64,000 nucleotides of DNA, from NCBI RefSeq assembly GCF_014529535.1, contig NW_023503293.1:7828729-7892728 (forward strand), given 5' to 3'. Each line of letters opens with the position of its first letter. The stretch's first letter is position 1. Positions 24,301 to 38,100 of the stretch are shown piece by piece. Source of the stretch: Bradysia coprophila (Eukaryota; Arthropoda; Insecta; Diptera; Sciaridae). Position numbers and translations under genes: made by a program. A model generated the notes under the pieces. The model did no database searches, was not told the origin of the DNA, and saw only the letters and a program-made list of their open reading frames with translations.

Positions 24301-25799
24301 TCACAAATAGATAATAGAGCAAAAACCGGCCAAATTTAAATTGTTTCGGGTCAGGTGTCAAAAATGGATGAATGAAAAGAAAAAATCGAGAGGTAAGTTT
24401 AGTTTAAATGATGATTTCTCTCATTTTGACGTGTTACTCCAAAACCAAAATTTTCGACTGATCAAAAAGTGCTATACTTAAACTCTAGAGCCTAGAGTCT
24501 TGCCTGGAGTATAAAGTTAAAGTTGAAGTATATTTCGTTGTCTTGCAGCCAGAAATTGCGTCATTACTGTCTGGCTAAAAACCGGTTTTTCGCATTTTTT
24601 GGTCACAAGACAACAAAGAACCATACTGCTTTGCTGGGAAATTTTTTGTTGAGGCGTGTGAGATTGATGCCTCGCCTTCGGCTCGAAATAAAACCTTCCC
24701 ACTGTACTATTTCGCTTCATTGGTTCACCCACTCTTTCTCACAAAAGGCTATCAACATTGAAGGTACATTATGTCAATTAATCAAGCCCGTGAGCCGTGA
24801 AGCCTTTCCGATTCAATTTTTTTTAAGTGGCAAGTGAATTTATTTTTTTGTCTTTCTCTTCACTGTAACTTAATATCAGCTTAACTCTCTCTCCCGTACA
24901 GAGAATTTATTAATATTTTTGGTCCACCTGTTCAAACAGAACGTTCGCTACACAAAGTAATTAGTTATCACTTAAGTACCCGTTTTCTGAGACGAGCAGA
25001 AATACATTATTCATTAAAATATGGAAATTTCGATAAAAAAATTAATTAAAACTTCATGTTATATTACCTGCCTTACATGACAATAACCACAATAACATTC
25101 AAAGTTTATAGGCTTTTGTTCATCATAGAGAGGTCAATGCAATTTGTAAATTAAAATGATTTCACGGTTATCGCGTGGGAAAGCTAAATACTTCGTGAAA
25201 CATGTAATCGAATTTTCTAATTGCATTCTAAATGTTAACTTAAATTCTGATGATAAAAATCACTAAAAAAAACTACTTGTATGCAGTGAATGCTGCACTA
25301 CTACATATACCTTAGTACAACAGAAAGTTGCGGATAAGAATAAAGTTTTTTTATTATTTTTAGCGTCGAATAAATTTTAAGAATATATTAATCAAACGAG
25401 TCGGTCGATCGTCCACTTACCTCAAAGAGCTTTTACTAACTAGCAGAAAAACGTATGTGTTACACTCTTTTTATATTGCAAGTACGACATGACACATATA
25501 TTCTTATCAGTCTCAATGTCAGTTGTATTTTAAAATTCGTAAGACATACTGTATGTAACATACATCAATAACTGTGTTTCAATGCATTCCTTAATAAATG
25601 CTTGGTAAAACGTTTAGCTTTCGGTAAGCTTTCACTTAGAAGGCAGTGACATCTCATAGCTATTACGGTTTATTTGGCAATTTTTTTATATATTTTTTCT
25701 GAAGCTTGAATTTCATGGGTCTGCTTTAAGTGATGTTTTCCACAAGCGGTCTGTCCTTTTATGTTCATGTTACGGTACTTTCAGACGTAGCCTCACTTA

Positions 25800-26008
25800 C
25801 AGTCAGGGGCAATGGAATTGCTGCATGAATTTGCTTCAGCTGTTCTTCAGCTGATCCACACTCAATCAAAACTGTTTATAATAGTTTATATGGTTGCAGC
25901 TAGAACACTCACTCGCGTGGTAGTGGTAAAACCGTGTGAAGAGTTTTAATTGTTTGTGTGGATCAGCTAAAATACAGCTGAAACAAATTAATGCTGAAAT
26001 TTGACCGT
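25800..26008. mobile_element. MITE with CAGCTGATCCACAC subterminal repeats
   Basis: Left arm reads CAGTCAGGGGCAATGGAATT, then GCATGAATTTGCTTCAGCTG and CAGCTGATCCACAC. The right arm is its degenerate inverse (GTGTGGATCAGCT, CAGCTGAAACAAATTAATGC). A single left half of the same element lies at 36040-36122 in an armadillo intron. Non-coding. Confidence 0.65.
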
Positions 26009-26247
26009 CTCTACCTGTACGTTTCGTTAAATAGTTCAATTTCGTTCATTCATTGATTTCTATGTTTTTTTAAAAACGTGGATGGCATTTTTTAACGTTC
26101 TTTGATTGATGATCTTTTACTCGCGGCAGCCCATAGAAATGATTCATTTATCTGACGACTGAACGACATAGTTACGGACTTGATATCTCTCACTCTATTT
26201 TTATTTTATCGAAACTTTATCGATACATTCTGACGGGAGTTGAGCTA

Positions 26248-26398
26248 ATAGGGGTAAACCTGTAAACCCTTATGGTTAGTAAAGTACGTGAGTATGGCAA
26301 TTTCGTGAACTTTTGTCATTTCTCCCATGTTTTATGTCAAAACTCGACGAAATCATCATACTCACGAACTTTACGAACCATAATGGTTTACCCCTATC
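26248..26398. mobile_element. Palindromic MITE, AGGGGTAAACC ends
   Basis: The left end ATAGGGGTAAACC and right end GGTTTACCCCTAT are perfect inverses. Subterminal stretches ATGGTTAGTAAAGTACGTGAGTAT and ATACTCACGAACTTTACGAACCAT also pair. About 151 bp in total, non-coding, with one copy in the window. Confidence 0.65.
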
Positions 26399-27718
26399 TC
26401 AGTCGTTTTTGCCAGTTTATCGACAAGTTAAATCTATCAGCTCTGATAAACGGCACCTTGAGAAAATCTACTGTTATCTTCTAAATGGTCAGCTTATTTT
26501 TACTGAACATTCGTAAATTAACACTTGAGCTGTTTGTAGCTGTGACGATCAAGACTGTAGTTTTTTTTTAATATGCAGAATCATCAGAAGTGGTGTGTTC
26601 CATCGTATCTAATAAAATGGCGATCTGCGTGACCTCCCCAAAATTGACAGCCTTGCACCTACAGTGCCAATAGAAAAAAATTCCCTCAAGTTCCCATTTA
26701 AAAAGTCATTTTCGAAAAATATTGGCGCTCAAACAATGACATATTGTAATAAAAGCAACTACTCAACAGATGGCTCTTCTCTGTTTTTTTCGGATTACAT
26801 TTTTCGGATTCGTGCCTGTCCATCTTGTAGTACGAATTATAGAGAAAGTGTACATTGCAGAGTTGTATTGTGCTTAAGAGATTAATTTTTATTAATTGCA
26901 TCCGAATAAACAAAAAAGCCGCAGAGGTAAGTAAATCAATGGCCAACCGATGATTGTTTAACAAAAGTTTATCGCCTGCACCGACTTTAATTGAGAAAAA
27001 TACCAATTTTGTTTGGGTGTGTCGTTTTTCTTTTGGTTCAAAAAAATGTTTTTTTTTGTGTGATATTATTGAGAAAATGGCCGCTAATTTTTTTATTCCA
27101 TTTATTTACACTCGGTTATTTGATTTTTTTTTCTCGGCCCATTACAGTCTGTGCTCAGTGTTCAGTGATAAGTCCAACAAAACATAATTGTGAATTCGGA
27201 AAACATTGTCCATAATACACAAAGGAATCGTGCAGCTAAAAGCCTCAAATATCATTATACAAAAAAGTGATCCGTACACAAAACAATTGAAAATTGTGTA
27301 TGATGAGAATCCGTGTGTATTGTTTTATGTGACAGTGACACTATTTTGGAAACAAAGTTAGTAATCGCAACCTGTATGTGGAACCTAGCCGATCTGTAAA
27401 CACTATAACTTGAATCAAAAAGTGACACTCAAACAAGCAGAACAGCATCCCTTAATTTAGTGCACTGACTGCGCTCGGCTACAAGTTGATTGCAAGGTGC
27501 ATTTTTCCCGATTCACTTCAAAAGTTCTTCGGTCTTTTTTTTTTGTGTACACTTTTTGTTTGAGGTGATTTAGGCAAAAAACATTTTTTATTTTGTTTAT
27601 TGTTGCATTTCGAATGTTTAAAAGTCAAACAGATAATTTTTGTGTCGTTTTAGTGCGGTGATTTAAAATACCTATCATTGCTCTATAATCAGTTAAACGT
27701 AAAATATGTACACAGTGT

Positions 27719-27750
27719 AGAGAGATAGAGAGAGAGAGAGAGAAAGAGAT
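27719..27750 (+). repeat. GA microsatellite
   Basis: A run of GAGA units (with one TAGA and one AAGA interruption) of about 30 bp. It lies upstream of the armadillo coding exon in the region likely to hold its promoter. GA tracts are bound by GAGA factor in flies, but any function here is inference. Confidence 0.55.
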
Positions 27751-29173
27751 AAGCAATACACACATACTACGCGTTTTGTATGACTTAAGTATCATAATTA
27801 TTAGTCATCTATATTGACATTATTTTAATTAATTAAACGCGTTTGTATCTCACGTTTATACCATTTTAAATTGGCTCGGTACAAAAAATGTTTGGTGTTA
27901 CTTCGTGTCGGTGTAGAAAGCGACCAATCGTCAAACAACCTCTCCATTATTTTTGTGATGATCGGAAAATGTTCTAATGATGATTATTCAAGTGTAAATT
28001 GGTGTCACTCTATTATTGTAAATTGTGTAAAATGAAGTGTGCCAATTTTTCAGTTTCACAAAACAAATTTTCAAGATTCCTGGTCGACCTTTGAAGTGTT
28101 TCGTTATCTTCAAAATATATAGCTACAGACCTTTTGAGTCATACACAGTTTCGATGAAGATTCCTTCGGTAGATTTTTGTTGAGCTGTCTATTGAGGCCT
28201 AATATAACAAAAATCAAGTTCAGAAAATTAAATAAAAGATTTGCATTAAATGTCTTGAAAATTCTAAATGATCAAATGAAGTAATAGATCCGATAGTAAA
28301 ACTACTGATATGCTTGCCGTTTGTGAAAGGTTAAATACTGAGTAATAAGACGATCTCTTGAAACCGTTGACCGGTTGAAGTACATTCCTTTAAGGTCAAG
28401 TACGCAACCAGTTGGTGAAATGAAATTCTGATACATTTTGTCACTCGAGCTAAAAATTTTGACAGATGGCCCATACATTTTGTGTCAAAATTTCGTTTCA
28501 CCAGCGGAAAAAGTTCATTTCACCGGCTGTTTGTATAAATTGGCTGAAAAAAATCTCCTGAAATTCTAAATTATTTTTTCTTAGCGGTGAGAGATGACTA
28601 ATTTCTGAGTGGAAATAGGTCACTCGAATTCCTATCTCAACAGGAATTTGTCTTAGTCATTTTCACCTAACTAAGTGACAATACGTTACAAAGAAATTTT
28701 GCCTTTAACATGAATTTTATTGACACCGAGGCGAGAAATTGCTTGAAACATGAGCTGCGTGTATCATGCAAACGTATTTTTATAGTGGTGGTCAACACTC
28801 CACCTGTTGAAGTTATAATTGATTTACACCTTTTTTGCATCATACATTCATGCTATGGGTGATTATTCGTACAAATTCTGGCTAGAGCACATTCGTCACA
28901 TTCTTCATGTAAACATATGGAAAATCATCATTGATTTACTAAGCTGTTGTATTGCTTTCGTATTAGAAAGTAGACATCATTGATGAATCTTCTGAATGTA
29001 AATTCAATTGACTTTGGTCTTTTTGTATATCTATCCAAAGGGAAAATGTTAACCCATTTAACAGTTAAGTAAGGTATTCAAATGCTGAAGGCTCTCTCTT
29101 TAAACTAATGACGTACTGACTACTATTTCGTGTAATGAATTATGTTTCCTCTCTTTTCAGGTGAATTTTTACA

Positions 29174-32100
29174 ATGAGCTACACAAACAGGACAAGTGAG
29201 TATAAATTGATTGATTTACTGCATTTTAATTTTGATGGTGGTACAATTGTACAAGAAATCGTGTTTAGAAAATGGAATTTAACATTGAAATCGAGAATTC
29301 TTTAAACAATCGGGTAGCCATGCCATCCGAATTTTTGAAGAGTACCATGGGTACCAGGAAATCCATGCTTCATTACGAGTTCACCGAGGTATATCTCGCC
29401 TCTCTCGGAATTGTCGTTTTCGTGGGAGATGCTTTTTGAAAAATCGGTGGTTCTCAGGTGGAATTTTTTTTTCACCCTAATTTTCTCGGGTAATGAGCTT
29501 TTGCATAACAGGTAATATCCGCTAACTTCTAGTGGAACGGTGGAACTATCAGTTACGTTGTTTCGCCTTCTAATCTAGTAGATCCCCACTGTTATTGATT
29601 ATGTTCGTTCAGTAAAACGGTGATAATCTTTGTCTTTCTCAGGATAAAGTAACAAAATTGAAGCCTGCACTGGCTCTATGGGCATTGGAGCGATGAGCGA
29701 ATGACTTTTTGATTGTTTATATGAATGAAGTTTTCGCTTTATACATACTTTCGTCTTCGTCATTCATCACCTGAAGGACCTTTGAGTGTAGCCAGTTCGG
29801 CACTGAATTCCAAAATAAAAATGGAAATTTCCATCGCCCCATTTTTCTTCAGAAAAGAAAAATCATCTCCAGCGCCACACTTTTTTGTATACGAAAATAC
29901 GATTACCTACGACTACCTTCCATAACCTCTAAGTATTTCGTTATTATCATCCATTTGTACAAGTGAAATTCAATAAAATGAAAAATTTAATGAACGACCG
30001 AACGATTCAGCGAAAATGTTCGCATCGGTTGAATCAATGGAAAATTTAAAAATAAAAAAAAATGAAAAGAAAAAAATGTTCCGCTCCTCCAAATTAATTT
30101 CTACCAAGATCAAAGGATATATCAAATTCGTCTACTTGAATATTTTCCACCCTCTTCGTTCATTTTAGAGTACATATTATACGGCAGAGGGACGGTATAT
30201 ATGTTGTGTAGAGGTACTCAAAGCAAGGAATGAAAAAAAAACCCTTTTTTATATTAGTCGTGCGACACACCAGCGGCTTCACATAAAAATATGTGTAATT
30301 TCTCTTGAATCACAAATTTTGTGATATATTTTCTTCTTCTGCATTTTTCCTCTCCCCCGCCTTCGTCTCCTTTTTAATATTTTCGTTAAAATTTCAAAAT
30401 CCGACGTTTTCCAACTTCTCAAGTCATGTTCCATTATAACATAATGTATACATCGACGTCAACGATTCTTGTATTATTCACAACCAACTCCATTTTTTTT
30501 TTCAATTATTAAAATATTATTTTCTAATGCACTACTTTTGATATTGAAATTGTGTTTCATGCATCCCTTTCTATCGCACACACTATAAGTACAAACCGAA
30601 TGTGCAAGTACACAGCACTAATTTTCCATTTCTTTTTTTCCCGCTGTTCTCTTCATCACTTTGTGTATTTTTGTAATTTATGAAACATCAATGGTTCCAG
30701 TGTTCTTTAATGTTATGTGGTGTTATATGGAGTTATGTTTGTGAACTTTTTACATGAACCAAAAAAAAAAAAATAAAAAAACGAAACGAACGAACGGCTG
30801 TGTTTAAACACACAACAAAAATCTCGTGAGTGTGGGTCTCAAGCGCAGTTCGTTATGTTCCAGCATGTAACATCAGTGCAGACAAATACCTTGGGTTGTT
30901 GTTGTTGTTTTGTTGTGTTCTTTATTTTATCACTGTCATGTTGTGGAAAGTATATGTAACGAGCTACCCATTTTCCATACCTTTTGCTTTGTTTTTGTTG
31001 TTGTTTTGTGTTCGGTTGTTTGTTTCTACTACATTTTTTCTGGCTTAAGTTCAGATTGTTGCTCCTTTGTTTTAAGTGTGCCTTGAACTTGGATGTTACG
31101 GTAAATATTACAATTCGACGAAAATATGCCATGCACTTCGTCACAGATCGGAAATGTGGGACAAAATTACGCTTACTGAAGAGATCGTCTCCTTATCCAT
31201 TTCGACAATTAATATTCCCAATCGTCTGAGAATTCAAAATTCACAGCTTAGAAGTTAGACACAGTTGATCCTGGATTAACACAGTTTGTGTAATGGACTA
31301 ATAATGCAAATATTAACACCCATAAGCCACATTCATCACGAAAGGAACCAACAATCAAGACACTGTCCTAATGTTGTTGTTGTTCCAAATATGCTTTGCC
31401 CATATAATTAGTGACGTGGATCTACTGACCCGTGTACAGCCAATGTCTTCTATTGCATTCGATAATCCCGGAAACTATCTTCACACGCGCTAATGTCGAT
31501 CACGCGTTTATCTTTGTCTTTCTAAGATGGCGTTTCCACCATTTTGTTACGAAATCGTAACGTTTTACTTTCACAAAAAACTCCACTGCACACGCCCTTT
31601 TGGGCAATACTGTTTTTCTATCAACGGCACAAAAACACAGATTTGAGCTCGCTCCAGTCTGGCTCAAACGAACACCCTTGCCTTCCTCACGGAACCTGGG
31701 AACCCAAAGTATTTACCAGGTGCCGAACGTGTTTCCCGGTTGAAGGCTGAAAGCGAACTCTGTTCTAATGTTTATATGCTTAGTCAGTTGTTGATACGGT
31801 ACTGATAACCCCAAATGGCATTATTTGTCAACTGTGTCAAAATGTGTCGATAAAAAATCTTCTAGCTTTCGTGGCCATATTACGATAAGAGCGGTAGTGC
31901 AAATCAGTACATTTCATTAGCATCACCACGAATTGCTATAGAAAAACTGCTGAATCAAGTGTCTAAATATCTTCCAAATTTCGATCAGTTGATCGACCAT
32001 TCAAATTTGATTTGGGAAGTGGTCAACTAGTGATCAGCCTAAAATGGAAAGTGATCTAACTACATTTGAACGGCTAAAAGGTCGAGAAAACTACAAGACA

Positions 32101-35100
32101 TGGAGAATTGCAGCTGAATCGTATCTAGTGACTAAACAGTATTGGTCGTGCATTGAAAATGGCCTATCTGCAGAAGCGACGGAAAAAGAGAAACAAGCGG
32201 ACTCCATGGCTCGGTATCTGTTGAATTTCTTATTAGAACAGAGCGTGCGTTGGTATATTGATGACATTAAAACATCTAAAGAAGCATGGGATGCATTACG
32301 AAGTGCTTTTGAGTGCAGTGGTCTCTGCAGGAAGGTCGATCTACTGAAACAATTGGTTCAGCTGAAGCTTACGGATTGCTCGTCGTTACTGGATTACAAG
32401 ATTAAAATGTTAGGGCTGTCATCGAGAGTAAAAATGGCGGGTGTTTATTTCGACGACGAAGTCATTGCGTCGTTCGTGTTGGCTGGCCTTCCAGACGAAT
32501 ATCAACCTTTAGTGATGGCTATGGAGGGTTCTGGAACAGTGGGGGCTGAAGATGCCGTGAAGGAACTCGTATTTATTGAGTCAAGTATCGAAAGACACGA
32601 ACTGAACGAATTAGACGGGCTACTTGTTGATTATGATAATTGTCAGTCGATTGAAAAAGGTGATCTTTTCTATCAAGTATTCAGTCAAATCGATGATTCA
32701 CTTATTCGTACGAGTGAATGGGTTCACATTCTCAAATTTAATTTCTGTTGTCGAACTTCGGAAAAAGCGTTTATTTGAGAGAACTTATGTTTCACAATTA
32801 TTTCATACCCTATAACCGCCTTTCATTTGTCTATGCATTAAAAAAACACTGAACCTAGTTCACGAGATAGTTTCGTGATGAAGGTACTAATCTCATACTG
32901 ACTCGGAAGAAATTTAACTTGATACTGCTATAGTACCCGCTGCACCTTATTGACCTTTTTCTTATTTTTTTTTATTTCAGTGTCCCACAATCAATACAAT
33001 CCTGCCGAACTACCAATGATATCGGCTAAGGAGCAAACACTGATGTGGCAGCAAAATTCTTATCTATCTGATTCCGGCATACAATCGGGCGCAGTCACTC
33101 AAGTTCCGTCACTGAGCGGCCGTGACGAAGATGAAATGGACAACGATCCACTGATGTACGATTTGGACCAGGGATTTCCGCAAAATTTCACGCAGGAGCA
33201 GGTGGACGATATGAGTCAACAATTGAGCCAAACCCGATCGCATCGTGTTCGGGCCGCAATTTTCCCGGAAACAATGGAGGAAGGGACTGAAATTCCTTCG
33301 ACACAATTCGATCCGCAACAGCCGACTGCCGTGCAACGCTTATCGGAACCGTCGCAGATGCTTAAACATGCCGTTGTCAATTTGATCAATTATCAGGACG
33401 ATGCTGATCTGGCGACTCGAGCGATTCCAGAGTTGATAAAATTGTTGAATGACGAAGATCAAGTGATTGTATCGCAGGCAGCTATGATGGTACACCAACT
33501 GTCGAAGAAGGAGGCATCCCGTCATGCCATTATGAACAGTCCGCAAATGGTTGCAGCTTTGGTCAGAGCAATATCGAATAGCAATGACCTTGAAACTACC
33601 AAGGGCGCTGTTGGTACTCTACATAATTTGTCACATCATCGACAGGGTTTGTTAGCTATTTTCAAGAGTGGAGGAATTCCAGCATTGGTTAAACTGCTAT
33701 CGTCACCTGTCGAATCTGTGCTATTTTATGCGATCACGACATTACACAACCTTCTTTTACATCAAGACGGATCTAAAATGGCAGTTCGTTTGGCTGGTGG
33801 TTTACAGAAAATGGTTACATTGCTCGCACGAAATAACGTGAAGTTCTTGGCCATTGTGACAGATTGTCTACAGATTCTGGCTTACGGAAATCAAGAGAGT
33901 AAGCTCATTATTCTGGCGTCGGGCGGTCCAAACGAATTGGTTCGCATTATGCGTTCGTTCGACTACGAGAAATTATTGTGGACAACGTCCCGCGTTTTAA
34001 AAGTATTATCTGTGTGCTCCAGCAACAAACCATCGATTGTCGATGCTGGTGGCATGCAGGCACTGGCCATGCATTTGACAAATTCGTCACAGCGTTTGGT
34101 GCAAAACTGTTTGTGGACGTTGAGAAACTTGTCGGATGCGGCCACCAAAGTTGATGGCCTGGACAATTTACTGTCGAGTTTGGTTGTAGTGCTAGCATCC
34201 ACCGATGCCAATTTCGTTACATGTGCGGCTGGCATACTGTCGAATTTGACGTGCAACAATCAACGAAACAAGTCGATTGTGTGCCAATACGGCGGTGTCA
34301 ATGCATTGATTACAACCATCATGAATGCGGGCGATCGCGAAGAGATCACAGAGCCAGCCGTCTGTGCTTTACGCCATCTGACTTCACGTCATGCAGACGC
34401 CGAATTGGCACAGAACGCTGTGCGTGTAATGAATTATGGATTGCCGGTGATTGTTAAGTTGTTGAATCCACCATCCCGTTGGCCATTGATTAAGGCGGTT
34501 ATTGGCCTCATTCGTAATTTGGCCTTGTGCCAAGACAACCATGCCCCGCTGAGAGAGAACAATGCCATACGATGTTTGATTAGCCTTTTGACTCGAGCTT
34601 ATCACGATATTTCCAGAGTAAGTTTTGCATTGATCCCACCGGTGTCACTGGTTTGCTAAGAATGTTTTTGTTTTCCATTTTTTTGCAGCAACGTGGTTCC
34701 GTTGCTAGTTCTGGATCTCAACAACCCGGTGCTTACGCCGATGGCGTAAGAATGGAAGAAATTGTGGAGGGAACCGTTGGGGCACTACACTTTTTGGCTA
34801 GAGAGTCCAACAACAAAATATTGATTCGTCAACAGGGTGTGATTCCTATATTCGTTCGACTGCTATTTAATGACATAGAAAATATTCAGGTAGGTAGTCC
34901 GGATTCGTTTCCTCTCATTTTTGATTGTCGATTCAGACAGACCATGACATTTCACGTTATTTTCCATTTTCAACAATACAGCGAGTCGCTGCTGGTGTCC
35001 TTTGTGAACTAGCTGCCGACAAGGAGAGTGCCGAAATAATCGAAAGCGAAGGTGCCACGGCACCGTTGACCGAACTGTTACATTCACGCAACGAAGGCGT

Positions 35101-38100
35101 TGCAACGTACGCTGCCGGTATATTATTCCGTATGAGCGAAGATAAACCGCAGGACTACCGAAAACGTCTGTCAATTGAGCTTACCAATTCGTTGTTACGA
35201 GAGGACAACAACATATGGAATCAAGATCTTGGAATGGGACCGGACCTACAGGTTTGTTGAGCGCACTTTCTTTTACCGAAAAAAGTTATTCCACTTGCGA
35301 AATACGGATTTTTATACGTGTTTTTACGTGTTGAGTCGATATGAGTCTGAGAAAATGACAGGTGATGTTTTTGTGTTCGATTTACCCCTCTATCTGTCGA
35401 TCCAATCCACCCATAGTGTTGTGTTTTTGTACATAAGAAATCCACGGAAAGTCCATCACACGAAACCCGTTGTATTGAGTGAAGGGAAAGAAGAATGAAA
35501 ATTTTTACTTCAAAATTCTTTTTTTTTCGTTAATTTTTTGTATTTTGTTTTTGATCCAAACACACACACACACATACTCACACAGAGCACAAACATTGCC
35601 GTTAATTATCAAAATGTACACACCAGCCACTGGTCAATTGGTTTATTGCCTACGTTCTAAATGGAACTTTTGTTATTTCGCACATTTTGTCACTAAAACC
35701 TAAAAACTAGAGTTCACACAGCAGATGAACAAAAGAACAAAAAAAAATAAAAAAAAATTGTAGTTTGTTTCAACAGGAAGAGCAACATAGCTTTTGCTTT
35801 CGTTCCATATTCGCTTATTTCCACCGTATCACACGTACATAACGAAACCGATGATTGTCATAAAACGGAACAATTTTTTGGTGATTATCGAGCAAAAGAC
35901 ATTTAGCCCATTCAGTCCAGTCTGGCCATAAATATTTGAGCAACTCTACGCTCATTTATATCATGCAAATGTAAAAACGGTTTGCTACATTTTAGACCTA
36001 TGATCGGGGCCTGTAATTACTGAAAATTGCCGAAAGTTACAGTCAGAGGCAGTGAAATTTCAGCATGAATTTGCTTCAGCTGTTTTCCAGCTGATCCACG
36101 CATACAATCAAAACTGTTTTCAGTGGAATTTTCTCGTTTAACAAAAGATTTCAAGCTCGTTTACAACCGAGAAATTGTGAAAGGCGCATCGGGCATAGAC
36201 TGATCGCCCAGTATCATCAATGCGAGTTCTTATTCAGTAATTTCTGAGTAACGGAACTCAATCATCTGGCATGTGTGAAAGAGTTTCCTATTTTCTTCCA
36301 CATAATGGAGAATAAACGAGGAATTAATCCACTTGATCATTCTTCGTTGGGCGCTTCTCAATCTCAATTGAAAATGGGGAAAATATTTTTGTTTTTTTTT
36401 TTACTGTAAATGTTGCTCACGATAATCACCTTAAATTGTGTAAAGAAAAAAACGAAATTCAAAATTGAAAACTGAATTTTTTTGTTTGATTAACCGACAA
36501 AAAGAATGGGATAAAATTCAAGTCTGTTTTGTGTAGTTTCGTTTTGTTTTTGTTGGTTTTTTTTTGCATTTTTCTTTCTGTTTCATCACACACATTCACA
36601 GGACATGCTTGGCGCTGAACAGGCATATGAAGGTCTTTATGGTCAAGGTCCTCCTAGCGTCAGTTCACATGGTGGCCGACCATTCCAACAAGGTATGTAT
36701 TTGTTCACTTCAATACGATTTTTTGTTTTTCTATTTTTTTTTTTTTGTTTAATGGACTAACGGTTAATCTGGTTTATTGGATTTACTTATTCGGGGGAGG
36801 GTGTAATGTCAATCACTCATTTATTCATTTATACACATCCATTCATCCATACACATACCATGATCATTTATACTCTAATTTTGTTTGTCAATTGGTAACT
36901 AATTCAAAATAATTGGCCGGAACAAAAATCAGAATATTTTCGATTTTCCTTTTGTAATTGAGCGTATACATTGTGGACTCCACGGGACACACCAATCGAA
37001 ACGGGAAATAGGCGGATTTTTATTGTTAACAAAAATCAAAAAATTTCGGACTAAATTCCGAAAAATTCTTTGAAACAAATCGGATTTTTTTTCGGAATTT
37101 TTCAGAATTGAAATTCTTTAAATTCCTTATAGGCACTGTCAGAGTGACGATTTTTGCTCAATTTTGCCAAGTTAATTTACCAAAAAATAAGCCCTACTAA
37201 CCACTAATTTGCTCAGTTGATTTGCTATTTCCTTTTTGTGGAACTTTGTTATCAATGTGAAAAAGGGAATTAATTTTGTTGTGGTCTTGTACAGCATACA
37301 GCTGTGCCACATCTGGTGCTTGACATCTGACGGATTAAGCGATATATTGAGCTGTGTACGTCAAGGACATTTCGATTTCTAAAACGGATATTTTCTGTTA
37401 ATGACTCCTTGTTGTCGCGAGTGGAAATTCGTTTTGTCTTTTCATTCCTTACGATCTTATGGCCGAAAGGTTCAAAAAGTTGTTTTTTGTGCCTTAAAAT
37501 GCAACTTATCAAGAACCGGCCGAATGTCAGAAAAGTTTCTGTATTCGCCCCTGCATTCAAGAAAGACATCCGAGTTTTTACAGATTTTTCAATACTCTGC
37601 TTATCCCTATTCATCAGGCGGACGTCAGGAATTTACTTATTGGTATCAGGGCTTATTTTAAGAGATATTGGCACCTAGCTAAAATTGTAGCCTACATTTG
37701 CGTGTCTCGTATTTCATTTTTGATGATATCTCTTGAGCAGTGAGCAGTTTAACAAAAATTTTCATAAACTGCTCGGTTTTCTCAGAACTGTTCAAACTGC
37801 TGCAAGCAAATCTATTTTCTGTTGAAAGCTATAACATTCGTGGTATATTTTTGAAAAAAGATTCTTGTGGAAAGTTATCATCAAAACTAACTAAAATCCT
37901 GTATTTAAAAAACTCCCAGATGTTTGCTTTTCATCAAAGCACCGATGCCTCTTAGGAATTCCTCAATATTCCAAAAATTGGCTCTGGTAAAATCACTCTT
38001 TAAACATGATGACGTTGACGTCCTAACTTGTAAATATTCCCTTGTACGGTTGTCCAACATCTGTTCGGTTTCCTTTCCTATCTATTTTTCAATGTCTCCT

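Larger units (their letters stand above)
22917..29160. other. Long non-coding region upstream of armadillo
   Basis: No coding gene is recognised in 6.2 kb. It holds a foldback (22945-23190), a tract of short CCCATCGAGCTCAGTTAAATTAACTGG repeats (23985-24300), MITEs at 25800-26008 and 26248-26398, and a GA microsatellite (27719-27750). It should include the armadillo promoter and non-coding first exon. The coding exon of armadillo starts at an acceptor (29154-29160), so at least one untranslated exon lies upstream, probably in 27-28 kb, but I cannot place its donor. Confidence 0.5.

Noticed and set aside
24523-24837. 104-codon plus-strand frame
   Set aside because: No domain pattern, high Phe/Lys typical of AT-rich chance frames, and no splice context.
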